From Chitinophagaceae bacterium (lineage in GTDB: Bacteria > Bacteroidota > Bacteroidia > Chitinophagales > Chitinophagaceae): a stretch of DNA of 64,000 bases. The position numbers and the translations under genes were made by a program. Of the stretch, positions 54,937 through 63,766 are shown piece by piece (the first letter of the stretch is position 1; each line of letters starts with the position of its first letter). The DNA lies in contig CANFHA010000008.1 of the NCBI GenBank assembly GCA_947446645.1, forward strand, positions 62,001 through 126,000, given 5' to 3'. Under the pieces are notes generated by a model that was given only the letters and a program-made list of their open reading frames with translations, was not told the origin of the DNA and made no database searches.

Positions 54937-56079
54937 TTATTTTTCCGGTGTTATCCAGCTTAGGTAGTTGTCTTTATCTACTATCTCAAAGGCTGCATCA
55001 GGGTATGCTTTCGCAAATGCCAAGGGTATTTTTGCTTTTCCTTTCTGCCATTTACATTCTATGGCCTGCATTTGCTGCCGTGTGTTTACTTCCAGCAGAT
55101 CTATCTCCTGTCCATCGTATGTGCGCCAAAAAAAATATTGCGGGTGGTAGCCGTGATAACTATTGTATTTCAACCTTTCACTCATCACGTACTGTTCCCA
55201 TAGCTGGCCCACATCGTTGCGGGCATGCAGCGGGCTGAAATTATTGATCAACGCATTTCTTATGCCATTATCATGAAAATACCATTTCTTGCTTTTGGTA
55301 ACTTCCTTTCTCAGATTGCCACTATAACCCGACAGGGGATAAATAAGAAATACTTTGGTCAGGAGGTCAAGGTATCGTTCTACGGTTATTTTATTCAGCT
55401 GCAGACTGTTACCCAGCTCTACCGTGCTTACCTGGCTCCCTACCTGCCACGCAAGCATCTGAAGCAATTTAAAAAGAACGTCAGCACCTTTTATATTCTC
55501 CATCATAAGCAGGTCTTTGAGCAGGTAGCTGTTTACCAGCTGCCTTAAATAGTCCTGTTGCTCTTCCTGGCTTTCCAGGTGCCACAACTCCGGATAGCTG
55601 CCATAAATAAGCCGGTCCTCAAGGTTGCGAATGGTAGACAAATGATCTTCTGTTTTTGCAAGCTCGCACTGAGCAATAGGGTATAGCTGGTATATAATAT
55701 TGCGCCCCACAAGTGGCTCCCCTGTTTTGTATACCAGGTCGAAACTGCTGCTGCCTGTAACAATAATGGTAATATCCTTAACATTATCAATCATCAGCTT
55801 CAGGATCATGCCGATGTCAGGCACCGACTGTGCTTCGTCTATAATAATGATCTTCTTACCTTTTGTGAGCTTACGGTAATTGGCAATTGTTCGTTTGCCC
55901 AGCGTAGCCGCTACCTGCATATCCTCACCCTGCAACAACAATACATCACTGCCGTGGGTAGCGGCTATATTTTCAATAATAGTCGTCTTGCCAATACGGC
56001 GCGTGCCGTACAACATTACCACCTTTTGCTTTCCTATCTGCTTTGCTATCTGATATTGTAATAACCGCGGAATATCCAT
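54937..56079 (-). CDS. AAA ATPase with DUF4143 domain
   Basis: The 380-residue protein has a Walker A (YGTRRIGKTTIIEN near residue 30), a Walker B (KKIIIIDEAQSVPD), the sensor segment TIIVTGSSSFDLV and a C-terminal DUF4143 part with the nuclease-like end EVNTRQQMQAIECKWQ. Such ATPases are common single genes in Bacteroidota and Archaea; their role is unclear. The start is ATG 56079; TTG 56088 is less likely. The promoter region is a palindrome array. Confidence 0.85.
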   Translation of the reverse strand: MDIPRLLQYQIAKQIGKQKVVMLYGTRRIGKTTIIENIAATHGSDVLLLQGEDMQVAATLGKRTIANYRKLTKGKKIIIIDEAQSVPDIGMILKLMIDNVKDITIIVTGSSSFDLVYKTGEPLVGRNIIYQLYPIAQCELAKTEDHLSTIRNLEDRLIYGSYPELWHLESQEEQQDYLRQLVNSYLLKDLLMMENIKGADVLFKLLQMLAWQVGSQVSTVELGNSLQLNKITVERYLDLLTKVFLIYPLSGYSGNLRKEVTKSKKWYFHDNGIRNALINNFSPLHARNDVGQLWEQYVMSERLKYNSYHGYHPQYFFWRTYDGQEIDLLEVNTRQQMQAIECKWQKGKAKIPLAFAKAYPDAAFEIVDKDNYLSWITPEK

Positions 56080-56089
56080 AAAATGCAAA

Positions 56090-56239
56090 TTAGGTCATTT
56101 GAGTGACGCAATTTACATTAATTAGGTCATTGTAGTGACCTAATTAACAAAAATGGATCATAAAATGTAAATTAGGTCAGGTGACTGACCTAATTTACAT
56201 TAATTAGGTCAGTCATTAAATTTTTATTTAATGACCAAA
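56090..56239. repeat. array of TTAGGTCA/TGACCTAA palindromes upstream of the ATPase
   Basis: Sites: TTAGGTCA at 56090, 56122, 56172 and 56204, each facing a TGACC-type half. The pair at 56122/56136 has 12-bp perfect arms and the pair at 56172/56186 has 16-bp perfect arms (56164-56179 and 56186-56201), both with six bases between. Starts repeat at 82 bases (56090 to 56172 and 56122 to 56204), so the unit is duplicated. It fills the gap between nuoN and the ATPase. Confidence 0.75.
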
Positions 56240-56272
56240 GCGACTTTAACGGGAACTGTGAAAATATCCAGC

Positions 56273-57655
56273 TTAAACGTGGTAAAGGAATATCTGGGGG
56301 AGTACGCCTAACAGTATTACCAGAATACAGGTAATGATAAGCAGAACTTTATCCATTGGGGTAACCTCAGAGGTAAGCTCGGGATTGCCGGGTTTGAAGT
56401 ACATAGCTATGATGACCCTGAAATAGTAGTATACACTTATTGCTGCCATGAGCAATGCAAATATTACCAGCCACAACAGATGACCCTGCTGCACTACTGC
56501 CTGCAGCACATAGTACTTAGCCATAAAGCCACCGGTAAGTGGTATACCGGCAAGCGAGAAAACGAAAATAGATGCCGCGAAAGCGAGCAATGGTTCTTTC
56601 TTAGCAAGACCATTGAACCCATCGTAGGTGTAATCTTTCAGCTTAACCAGAACGGAGAAAATACCAATAGTGGCAACGCTGTATGCTACGGCATAGATAA
56701 TGATACCCTGCCATGCAAACTTATTGAGTGCCAGTATGGAGAACAGCATAAAGCCGGCCTGCGCTATAGATGAATAAGCGAGCATACGCTTTACGCTCTG
56801 CTGGAAAACAGCTGTAACATTACCTACCAGCAGTGTAGCGGCCGTGATAATAGCCAGGATAAGCGTCCAGTGTTCGCTGAGGGTATTGAATGAAACCTGG
56901 AACAAACGCAGGAACGCAAAGAATGCGGAGGCTTTTACTATTGTTGCCATGTAGGCGGTAAAAGGAGTAGGCGCGCCATCGTATACGTCGGGCGTCCACA
57001 TGTGCATAGGTGCCGCTGACACTTTGAAAGACAGGGCAACCATGATGAACATGATACCGGCAAGTGCAAGCGGGTTAAGGGCATCGGTATGCAATATGCC
57101 TACCATGTCCATAATATTAAAGCTACGGGCGGCACCATAGAGCAGCGTGATACCCATGAGCAATATGCCCGTAGAGAATGCACCCATGAGGAAGTACTTA
57201 AGCGATGCTTCGCTGCTCTTGAGGTTGCGCTTGTCGCTGCCTGCAAGTATGTATTGCGGTATGGATAGTATTTCAATACCGATAAACAGCATCAGCAGAT
57301 TGTTGTAAGTAGAGAGTATGTACAGACCGCAAAGAATAAAGAAAATGAGTGCAAAATACTCGGCTACATGCATGCCTACCTTCTGTATCTCCTTGCCCAT
57401 TAGCAGTATGTAGAGTACGGAACAACCGGTCATGAGCGTATTGAACCAAAGTGAGTAATGCTCTATGCGCAGCATGCCGCTGTACTTAAGCTCAGGGGCA
57501 TTGCCCGATGTGGACATGAGGTCCCAGATGTTGACACCAAGCAGCGCCACGAAAAGCAGGGAAGCAAGGGCTACCACACTCTTCTTATTGCTCACCATAA
57601 AACCGGCAAACATCATTATTATACCAAAAACCGTTGTAGCAATAATTGCCTTCAT
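56273..57655 (-). CDS. nuoN: NADH-quinone oxidoreductase subunit N
   Basis: NuoN is one of the proton-pumping antiporter-like subunits of complex I. The 460-residue protein has about 14 membrane helices, the core proton-path segment LLMLFIGIEILSIPQYIL, the block KYFLMGAFSTGILLMG, and the conserved AAPMHMWTPDVYDGAPT. It is the last gene of the nuo operon in this window. The start is ATG 57655 after a CAAAATT repeat; the TTG at 57673 lies inside that repeat. Confidence 0.95.
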   Translation of the reverse strand: MKAIIATTVFGIIMMFAGFMVSNKKSVVALASLLFVALLGVNIWDLMSTSGNAPELKYSGMLRIEHYSLWFNTLMTGCSVLYILLMGKEIQKVGMHVAEYFALIFFILCGLYILSTYNNLLMLFIGIEILSIPQYILAGSDKRNLKSSEASLKYFLMGAFSTGILLMGITLLYGAARSFNIMDMVGILHTDALNPLALAGIMFIMVALSFKVSAAPMHMWTPDVYDGAPTPFTAYMATIVKASAFFAFLRLFQVSFNTLSEHWTLILAIITAATLLVGNVTAVFQQSVKRMLAYSSIAQAGFMLFSILALNKFAWQGIIIYAVAYSVATIGIFSVLVKLKDYTYDGFNGLAKKEPLLAFAASIFVFSLAGIPLTGGFMAKYYVLQAVVQQGHLLWLVIFALLMAAISVYYYFRVIIAMYFKPGNPELTSEVTPMDKVLLIITCILVILLGVLPQIFLYHV

Positions 57656-57658
57656 GTT

Positions 57659-57690
57659 CAAATCAAAATTCAAAATTCAAAATTCAAAAC
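57659..57690. repeat. heptad repeat (TCAAAAT units)
   Basis: TCAAAAT occurs in a row with a period of seven bases, directly upstream of nuoN on its sense strand as T-rich sequence. Confidence 0.7.
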
Positions 57691-57727
57691 CCCACACCTT
57701 CTGCCGCACATATATTTCAATCAAAAA

Positions 57728-59170
57728 CTACTTCACTATCATAGCTGCAATACCTGAGGTCAGATCGAGCAGCGGCTTTGGATAGACGCCCAGGAAAATG
57801 ATCAGGATAATAATTATAGCCACGCCCACAAACTCATTTACACTGATATCTTTAGTGATCAGCATTTTCGCAGTAGCACCATATGCTGTTTTCTGAATCA
57901 TATTCAGGGTATATACCGCACCCAGTATTACGCCAAGCCCAGCTACAACCATTACGGTTACGTGGTTTGACTCTGTGCCGGAGAACAGGCCGTTGAACAA
58001 CATAAATTCACCAATGAAGCCATTGGTAAGCGGCAATGCAATACTTGCGAGCGAAATGATGACAAGTGCAATAGCCATATTAGGTGCTACACTGGCCATA
58101 CCGCCGAGCTTAGTCATATCGCGGGTGCCCCAGCGGTTTTCTACCATGCTTACCATAAGCCACATGCCGGTGATGGTGATGCCGTGATTGAACATCTGCA
58201 CCATGATACCGTGCATGCCCACACTGCTATGCGAGAAAGCAACGGCACTCATAAGGCCCATATGCGCAATGGATGAGTAAGCGATAAGGCGCTTCATATC
58301 TGTTTGCACAATAGCTATGCAGGATGCGTACACTATCCCGATAACTGAAAGCACCACAACGGTATCTGACCAATAAGCCACACCTGCGGGTACCACAGGC
58401 AGCAACCAACGGAGCACTGCATACAGGCCCATCTTTACCATGAGGGCGCTCAGTATGATTGTAACCGGGGTTGGAGATTGCTCATACGTATCCGGCTGCC
58501 AGGTATGGAAGGGAAAAATTGGCATCTTGATGGCAAATGCGATGAACATGAGCCAGAATACCCATTGCTGTGTTTGCGGCGGCAACGAGCTACCGGCGCG
58601 AACTATATCGCTCCATGAGTAGCTGCTCATACCCTGCGACTGCGTAGACAGGTATATAAGACCCGCCAGCATCATAAGACTGCCTACAAATGTGTATATG
58701 AAAAACTTGAAGGTAACAGCGATACGTTTTTCCCCACCCCAGGTGGAACATAGGAAATATACAGGGATGAGCGCAAGCTCCCAGAACATATAGAACACCA
58801 ATGCATCTGAAGCAAGGAAAACACCCATAAGGCCCGCCTGTGAGAGCAGCAAAAACCCATAAAAAGCACCAGGATTCTCTACACTCTTATTAACGCCGGC
58901 AATCATTACTACCATTACTACAATGCCGGTAAGCAGGCAGAGCATGCTGCTCATGCCATCTGCCAACAAGCTGAACTGCGTACCCAAAACAGGGATCCAC
59001 TCATGGTTATAAGTAATAGGTGCCGAGAAATTGGCAGCGCTTACATAAGCAGAAACGGCAAGAGTAAGAATTGAACTTATCAAAGCAAGCGCCTTTGCAC
59101 CTTCACCTTTTACAGCAAAAGACATTGCGCCTGTGATCAACGGAATGAGTATAAGTAATAATAAAATCAT
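57728..59170 (-). CDS. nuoM: NADH-quinone oxidoreductase subunit M
   Basis: NuoM is a proton-pumping membrane subunit of complex I. The 480-residue protein has about 14 membrane helices, the conserved Glu in YMFWELALIPVYFL, the block KMPIFPFHTWQPDTYEQSPT, and the antiporter segment RLIAYSSIAHMG. It follows nuoL with a 99-base gap that holds heptads and two similar short hairpins. Confidence 0.95.
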   Translation of the reverse strand: MILLLLILIPLITGAMSFAVKGEGAKALALISSILTLAVSAYVSAANFSAPITYNHEWIPVLGTQFSLLADGMSSMLCLLTGIVVMVVMIAGVNKSVENPGAFYGFLLLSQAGLMGVFLASDALVFYMFWELALIPVYFLCSTWGGEKRIAVTFKFFIYTFVGSLMMLAGLIYLSTQSQGMSSYSWSDIVRAGSSLPPQTQQWVFWLMFIAFAIKMPIFPFHTWQPDTYEQSPTPVTIILSALMVKMGLYAVLRWLLPVVPAGVAYWSDTVVVLSVIGIVYASCIAIVQTDMKRLIAYSSIAHMGLMSAVAFSHSSVGMHGIMVQMFNHGITITGMWLMVSMVENRWGTRDMTKLGGMASVAPNMAIALVIISLASIALPLTNGFIGEFMLFNGLFSGTESNHVTVMVVAGLGVILGAVYTLNMIQKTAYGATAKMLITKDISVNEFVGVAIIIILIIFLGVYPKPLLDLTSGIAAMIVK

Positions 59171-59175
59171 ATTGT

Positions 59176-59261
59176 ATCTAAGTCAAAAGTTAAAAGTGAA
59201 AACCAAAAGTTTTCGCAATTATTCATTTAATTTAACGTGGGCGATGAAAACCAAAGTTTTC
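59176..59261. repeat. heptad repeat and two similar hairpins between nuoL and nuoM
   Basis: TCAAAAG, TTAAAAG and TGAAAAC units start at 59182. GAAAACCAAAAGTTTTC (59198-59214) and GAAAACCAAAGTTTTC (59246-59261) are two near-identical hairpins. Confidence 0.5.
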
Positions 59262-59269
59262 CTCACCGT

Positions 59270-61168
59270 TTACCTAATCCAGAAAAAACTAAGTGTGAAC
59301 AACACCACAATGCCAAGCACCATAATAAAAATGTAGAAGCCCACCTGGCCACTCTGCAGCAGGCGCAGGCGATCACCACCCCATCTTACCGTTTTGCCCA
59401 CACCGTTTACCACACCATCAATACCCTTTTTCTCAGCAAACTTGTCCAGCAGGTTTGACAACCCTTCCATAGGCCTGATAATAATAGCATCATAGATCTC
59501 ATCCACATACCATTTGTTTTCGAGCAGTTTTGCAAATCCTTTGTTTTCGGCAAAGTCAGGTTTCTTGTTGACTACGTATGCTACAACGATCATTATAACG
59601 GCAGCAACTACAGATACTGTCATAAGTATCCATTCTGTAGACTCGCTAAGATGGTGCTCACCAAAGTTGGTAACCACGTTGCTGAGATATGTATTGAAAA
59701 GATTGTGGCCACCCAGCACCTCCGGTATACCTACGTAGCCGCCCACTATGGAAAGCACAGCAAGTATCATGAGTGGAATGGTCATTGCATAAGGACTCTC
59801 ATGCAGATGATGACGCTGGTCTTCAGTGCCGCGGAAGCTACCATTGAATGTAAGGAAGTAGAGGCGGAACATGTAGAATGCAGTCATCATTGCAGCTCCT
59901 ATGCCCAGGTAGTATAGTATAGGATCGTGGGCAAACGCATCGGTGAGGATGGCATCTTTGGAAAAGAAACCAGAGAAGCCAGGGATACCTGAAATAGCCA
60001 GGCAGCCAATAAGGAAGGTAGCCTGGGTGATACGCATATACTTGCCGAGTCCACCCATTTTGCGGATATCCTGCTCGCCCCCCATAGCATGAATGACACT
60101 ACCAGAACCGAGGAACAACAGCGCCTTGAAGAACGCATGTGTCATAACATGGAACACAGCCGTAGTGTATGCACCCACACCCAAGGCAAGGAACATGAAC
60201 CCAAGCTGGCTAACGGTAGAATAGGCCAGTACCTTTTTAATATCGTATTGTTTTATAGCAATGGTAGCGGCAAGAATAGCTGTGGCAAGACCGATAATAG
60301 CAACAACATGCAATATCATTGGTGCCAGGCTATAGAGTGCACCGCTACGGGCTATCATATATATACCAGCGGTAACCATGGTAGCCGCGTGTATGAGCGC
60401 CGATACCGGAGTAGGGCCGGCCATCGCGTCTGGCAACCATGTATATAATGGTATCTGGGCACTTTTGCCGGTAGCACCTATGAACAGGCAAAGGGCGATC
60501 CAGTTGTAAGTGCTGGTAGGTACAATAGTCTGTGAGCCATGAAGCTGACCAAAGAAATCCTGGTAAGAAAGGGTGCCGAATGTGAGCAGTATGAGCAACA
60601 TGCCTACAAGGAAGCCAAGGTCGCCGATGCGGTTCATAACAAATGCTTTTTTAGCAGCATTGGTGTAATCCCTGTTTTTGAACCAGAAGCCAATGAGCAG
60701 GTATGAGCATAAGCCTACACCCTCCCAGCCTATGAACATGATGAGGTAGTTGGCACCGAGCACCAGCAAAAGCATGGAGAAAACGAACAGGTTGAGGTAA
60801 GCAAAGTATTTTACCATGCCCTCATCATGATGCATATAGGATGTGGAGTAGACATGGATAAGGAAGCCTACCCCGGTAATGATAAGCAGGAACAAAGCCG
60901 AAAGCGCATCTACCTGGAAGGCAAAAGGTATGATGAGCTTGCCTGACTGGATGAAATCGAACAGGTGAACGATGACTGGTCCGTGAAATGCGGGGTCTTT
61001 AACTTCAAAGAAAATGCCAAGCGAAACTGCGAATGAGCAAAGTATTGCCAGTGTACCTATGATACCACCCAGGTTTTTAGGCATTCTTTTCCAAAGCAAA
61101 CCGTTGATCAGGAAACCGATCAGCGGAAACAATGGCACTAAATAGACGAGTTGAGAAAAATTCCCCAT
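59270..61168 (-). CDS. nuoL: NADH-quinone oxidoreductase subunit L
   Basis: NuoL is the largest proton-pumping subunit of complex I and carries the lateral helix along the membrane arm. The 632-residue protein has about 16 membrane helices, the segment MFIGWEGVGLCSYLLIGFWF, the block IPLYTWLPDAMAGPTPVSAL with IHAATMVTAG, and KKVLAYSTVSQLGFMF. The C-terminal helix region (residues 500-632) is present, including the lateral arm. It starts 18 bases after the nuoK stop. Confidence 0.96.
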   Translation of the reverse strand: MGNFSQLVYLVPLFPLIGFLINGLLWKRMPKNLGGIIGTLAILCSFAVSLGIFFEVKDPAFHGPVIVHLFDFIQSGKLIIPFAFQVDALSALFLLIITGVGFLIHVYSTSYMHHDEGMVKYFAYLNLFVFSMLLLVLGANYLIMFIGWEGVGLCSYLLIGFWFKNRDYTNAAKKAFVMNRIGDLGFLVGMLLILLTFGTLSYQDFFGQLHGSQTIVPTSTYNWIALCLFIGATGKSAQIPLYTWLPDAMAGPTPVSALIHAATMVTAGIYMIARSGALYSLAPMILHVVAIIGLATAILAATIAIKQYDIKKVLAYSTVSQLGFMFLALGVGAYTTAVFHVMTHAFFKALLFLGSGSVIHAMGGEQDIRKMGGLGKYMRITQATFLIGCLAISGIPGFSGFFSKDAILTDAFAHDPILYYLGIGAAMMTAFYMFRLYFLTFNGSFRGTEDQRHHLHESPYAMTIPLMILAVLSIVGGYVGIPEVLGGHNLFNTYLSNVVTNFGEHHLSESTEWILMTVSVVAAVIMIVVAYVVNKKPDFAENKGFAKLLENKWYVDEIYDAIIIRPMEGLSNLLDKFAEKKGIDGVVNGVGKTVRWGGDRLRLLQSGQVGFYIFIMVLGIVVLFTLSFFWIR

Positions 61169-61186
61169 TTTAAAAATTAAATTATT

Positions 61187-61492
61187 TTAGTGTTTCAGTC
61201 TGTTCAAAATATTAATATCCACCGAGTGAACTTTGCGGTACATCATTACAATGATGGCAAGGCCCACGGCAACCTCTGCAGCAGCTACTACCATTATAAA
61301 GAATACGAATAGCTGCGCATCAGCATCTCCGTAGATCTTTGAAAAAGCTACCAGCAACAGATTTACGGCATTAAGCATAAGCTCTATACACATAAATATA
61401 ATGATGGCATTACGGCGCATAAGCGCTCCCATGATTCCTATGGAAAACAAGAGGAGACTCAGGAACAAGTAATGTGTTGAATTTACCGGCAT
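61187..61492 (-). CDS. nuoK: NADH-quinone oxidoreductase subunit K
   Basis: NuoK is a small three-helix subunit of complex I. The 101-residue protein has the conserved buried glutamates in RNAIIIFMCIELMLNAVNLL and AAAEVAVGLAIIV. It starts 80 bases after nuoJ; that gap holds a heptad array. Confidence 0.95.
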   Translation of the reverse strand: MPVNSTHYLFLSLLLFSIGIMGALMRRNAIIIFMCIELMLNAVNLLLVAFSKIYGDADAQLFVFFIMVVAAAEVAVGLAIIVMMYRKVHSVDINILNRLKH

Positions 61493-61493
61493 T

Positions 61494-61530
61494 TTAAAAA
61501 AGTAAAAGGTAAAAATTAAAAGTAAAATCT
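61494..61530. repeat. heptad repeat upstream of nuoK
   Basis: AAAAGTA, AAAGGTA, AAAATTA and AAAGTAA units with a period of seven lie directly before the nuoK start as T-rich sense-strand sequence. Confidence 0.55.
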
Positions 61531-61572
61531 TTCATTGCCCCTTATTACTGAGCGGCAATGGTACTGTATTCT

Positions 61573-62115
61573 TTATAAAAATTGCTTCATTTCTGATTCG
61601 TCCTCTTTGGATGGCTTTGCTTCCTCTTTCTTACCAATTACCACGGCACCTATCATAGCACTTAAAAAGAGCACACTGCTAATTTCAAAAGGCAACACAT
61701 ACCTGGTGAACAAAGTACGGCCGAGATTGGTGATAAGACCAATATCAGTTGAAGTTTTGTCCATTGATTCTGTTTTTGCAGTTTTTATAGCCGCCAGGAT
61801 CACCAGGAACAGAACACCACCCGAGATAACACCTGCCAGCTGCACCAGCTGGCCCTTCTGCGGTTCCACATCCGCATTCAGGTTCATAAGCATGATGACG
61901 AACAGGAACAGTACCATGATAGCGCCTGCGTAGACAATGATATTAACGATAGCGAGAAACTGCGCATTCATTAATATATAATGACCTGATATTGCAAAAA
62001 AGGTAACGATGAGGAACATTACACTGTTCACCGGGTTACGGCTAAGTATTACACCTAAGGCGCAGCTTACAGCCAACGCAGATAAAATCCAAAATAAAAT
62101 ATCGTATATCTCCAT
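61573..62115 (-). CDS. nuoJ: NADH-quinone oxidoreductase subunit J
   Basis: NuoJ is a five-helix membrane subunit of complex I. The 180-residue protein has RNPVNSVMFLIVTFFAISGHYIL, the segment AIVNIIVYAGAIMVLFLFVIMLMNL with the pi-bulge region of helix 3, and a hydrophilic C-terminal tail rich in Lys and Glu. It starts two bases after the nuoI stop. Confidence 0.95.
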   Translation of the reverse strand: MEIYDILFWILSALAVSCALGVILSRNPVNSVMFLIVTFFAISGHYILMNAQFLAIVNIIVYAGAIMVLFLFVIMLMNLNADVEPQKGQLVQLAGVISGGVLFLVILAAIKTAKTESMDKTSTDIGLITNLGRTLFTRYVLPFEISSVLFLSAMIGAVVIGKKEEAKPSKEDESEMKQFL

Positions 62116-62117
62116 AC

Positions 62118-62627
62118 CTATTTGCTGTCCTGTTTTTTAGGGTTAGGAATAAGCAGGTCTTCTTTTTTATAGATGAAACTTGCGCGGTTGTAGTTAGAAG
62201 GCATTATTGTTTCCGTAAGATATATTGCATCCTTAGGGCAGGCCTCCTCGCAGTAGCCGCAAAAAATGCAGCGAAGCATATTGATCTCGTATTTGGCCGC
62301 ATATTTCTCTTCGCGGTACAGCATTTCTTCACCGGCTTTGCGCTCAGCAGCCTCCATGGTAATGGCCTCTGCAGGACAAGCCAGTGCACACAGACCGCAT
62401 GCGGTGCAGCGCTCAGCTCCATTCTCGTCGCGATTCAGGATATGTAAGCCACGGAATACCGGGCTAAACGGGCGTTTTTCCTCAGGATAGCTTGTAGTTG
62501 CTTTCTTTTTAAATATATGCCCCAATGTTATCCCGAGCCCCTTTGCTATAGATGGCAGATATATACGCTCCCCGAATGTCATCGGGGTCCGGTCTATTTG
62601 TACTGCTCTGTTAGTTAGTTTCTCCAT
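62118..62627 (-). CDS. nuoI: NADH-quinone oxidoreductase subunit I
   Basis: NuoI carries two 4Fe-4S clusters that pass electrons towards quinone in complex I. The 169-residue protein has both motifs, CTACGLCALACPAEA and CIFCGYCEEACPKDA. The N-terminal 50 residues hold a basic segment. It lies between nuoH (26-base gap) and nuoJ. Confidence 0.96.
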   Translation of the reverse strand: MEKLTNRAVQIDRTPMTFGERIYLPSIAKGLGITLGHIFKKKATTSYPEEKRPFSPVFRGLHILNRDENGAERCTACGLCALACPAEAITMEAAERKAGEEMLYREEKYAAKYEINMLRCIFCGYCEEACPKDAIYLTETIMPSNYNRASFIYKKEDLLIPNPKKQDSK

Positions 62628-62652
62628 TATTTTCTTTTTCCTAAACCCCGGA

Positions 62653-63726
62653 TCACTTTTTAATAACCCAAATTATCACTGCACCGGTTACCAGCATATT
62701 CACAAGTGCCAGTGGTATCAATGATCGCCATCCTAATTTCATCAGCTGATCATATCTAAAACGTGGCAATGTCCACCTGATAAACATGAAGAAGAGGATC
62801 ATGCACACAACCTTAGTCAATAGCGCCATGATACAAATAGCAGAGAATAATAGTGGACCAACTGCGGTAGCTACCTGATCCATGAACGGGAAGTTGTAAC
62901 CGCCAAAGAACAGGGTAACAATGATAGCCGAGCTTACAAACATATTTATGTACTCAGCAAACAGGTAAAAGCCCAGTTTCATAGACGAATATTCCTGGTG
63001 GTAACCCATGTTCAACTCGCTTTCGCACTCCGGAAGGTCAAAAGGTGCACGGTTAAGCTCGGCAAATGCGCAGGTAAGGAAGATCACAAAACCTACAGGC
63101 TGTTTAAAGAAGTTCCAGGAGAAATAGCCATCGCTCCAGAAGCCGTGCTGCTGAGCTACTATTTCGCGCAGACTAAGTGTGCCGGTAAGCATAAGCAGTG
63201 CGATAAGGCTGATGCCCATAGCCAGCTCGTAAGAGATAGCCTGTGATGCTGCACGGATGCTGCTTAACAGGGAAAATTTATTATTTGAAGCCCAACCACC
63301 CAGCATAACACCGTATACACCAAGGCTTACTACACCAAATACGAACAGAATTCCAATATTGATGTCTGCAACCTGGAAGCTAATAACATGGCCGCTTTTT
63401 GTTACAAAATCCGGACCCCAAGGCACCACAGCACTGGTCATAAGGGCAGTAAGCATGGCAAGACATGGGCCCAGGATGAATATTACCTGTGTAGAACGGT
63501 CAGGAATGATCTCTTCTTTAAAGAATAGCTTAAGACCATCGGCAAGCGGTTGTAACAACCCGAATGGGCCTGCGCGGTTAGGACCAAGCCGGTCCTGCAT
63601 AACTGCGGCCACCTTGCGCTCTCCCCAGGTAGCGTACATAGCTATACCCAGAGACCCCATCAGTATCACTGAAATGAGGATGACCTTCTCTATTATAAGC
63701 GCTGTGTCAATCTGAAGTAACAGCAT
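62653..63726 (-). CDS. nuoH: NADH-quinone oxidoreductase subunit H
   Basis: NuoH forms the quinone site at the base of the membrane arm of complex I. The 357-residue protein has about eight membrane helices and the conserved loops RLGPNRAGPFGLLQPLADGL, LNRAPFDLPECESELNMGYH and RWTLPRFRYDQLMKLGW. Upstream nuo genes (nuoA-G) are not in the window. Whether nuoH is the first gene of a unit here is unclear because a HepT-like gene lies 40 bases further. Confidence 0.96.
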   Translation of the reverse strand: MLLLQIDTALIIEKVILISVILMGSLGIAMYATWGERKVAAVMQDRLGPNRAGPFGLLQPLADGLKLFFKEEIIPDRSTQVIFILGPCLAMLTALMTSAVVPWGPDFVTKSGHVISFQVADINIGILFVFGVVSLGVYGVMLGGWASNNKFSLLSSIRAASQAISYELAMGISLIALLMLTGTLSLREIVAQQHGFWSDGYFSWNFFKQPVGFVIFLTCAFAELNRAPFDLPECESELNMGYHQEYSSMKLGFYLFAEYINMFVSSAIIVTLFFGGYNFPFMDQVATAVGPLLFSAICIMALLTKVVCMILFFMFIRWTLPRFRYDQLMKLGWRSLIPLALVNMLVTGAVIIWVIKK

Positions 63727-63766
63727 ATTGTCGCAAAAGTAATTTAGTTAGTTAAAAAATTATCGT

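Noticed and set aside
56090-56239. CRISPR array
   Set aside because: Repeated TTAGGTCA units are short palindromes with uneven spacing and a duplicated unit; there are no unique spacers of constant length and no cas genes.
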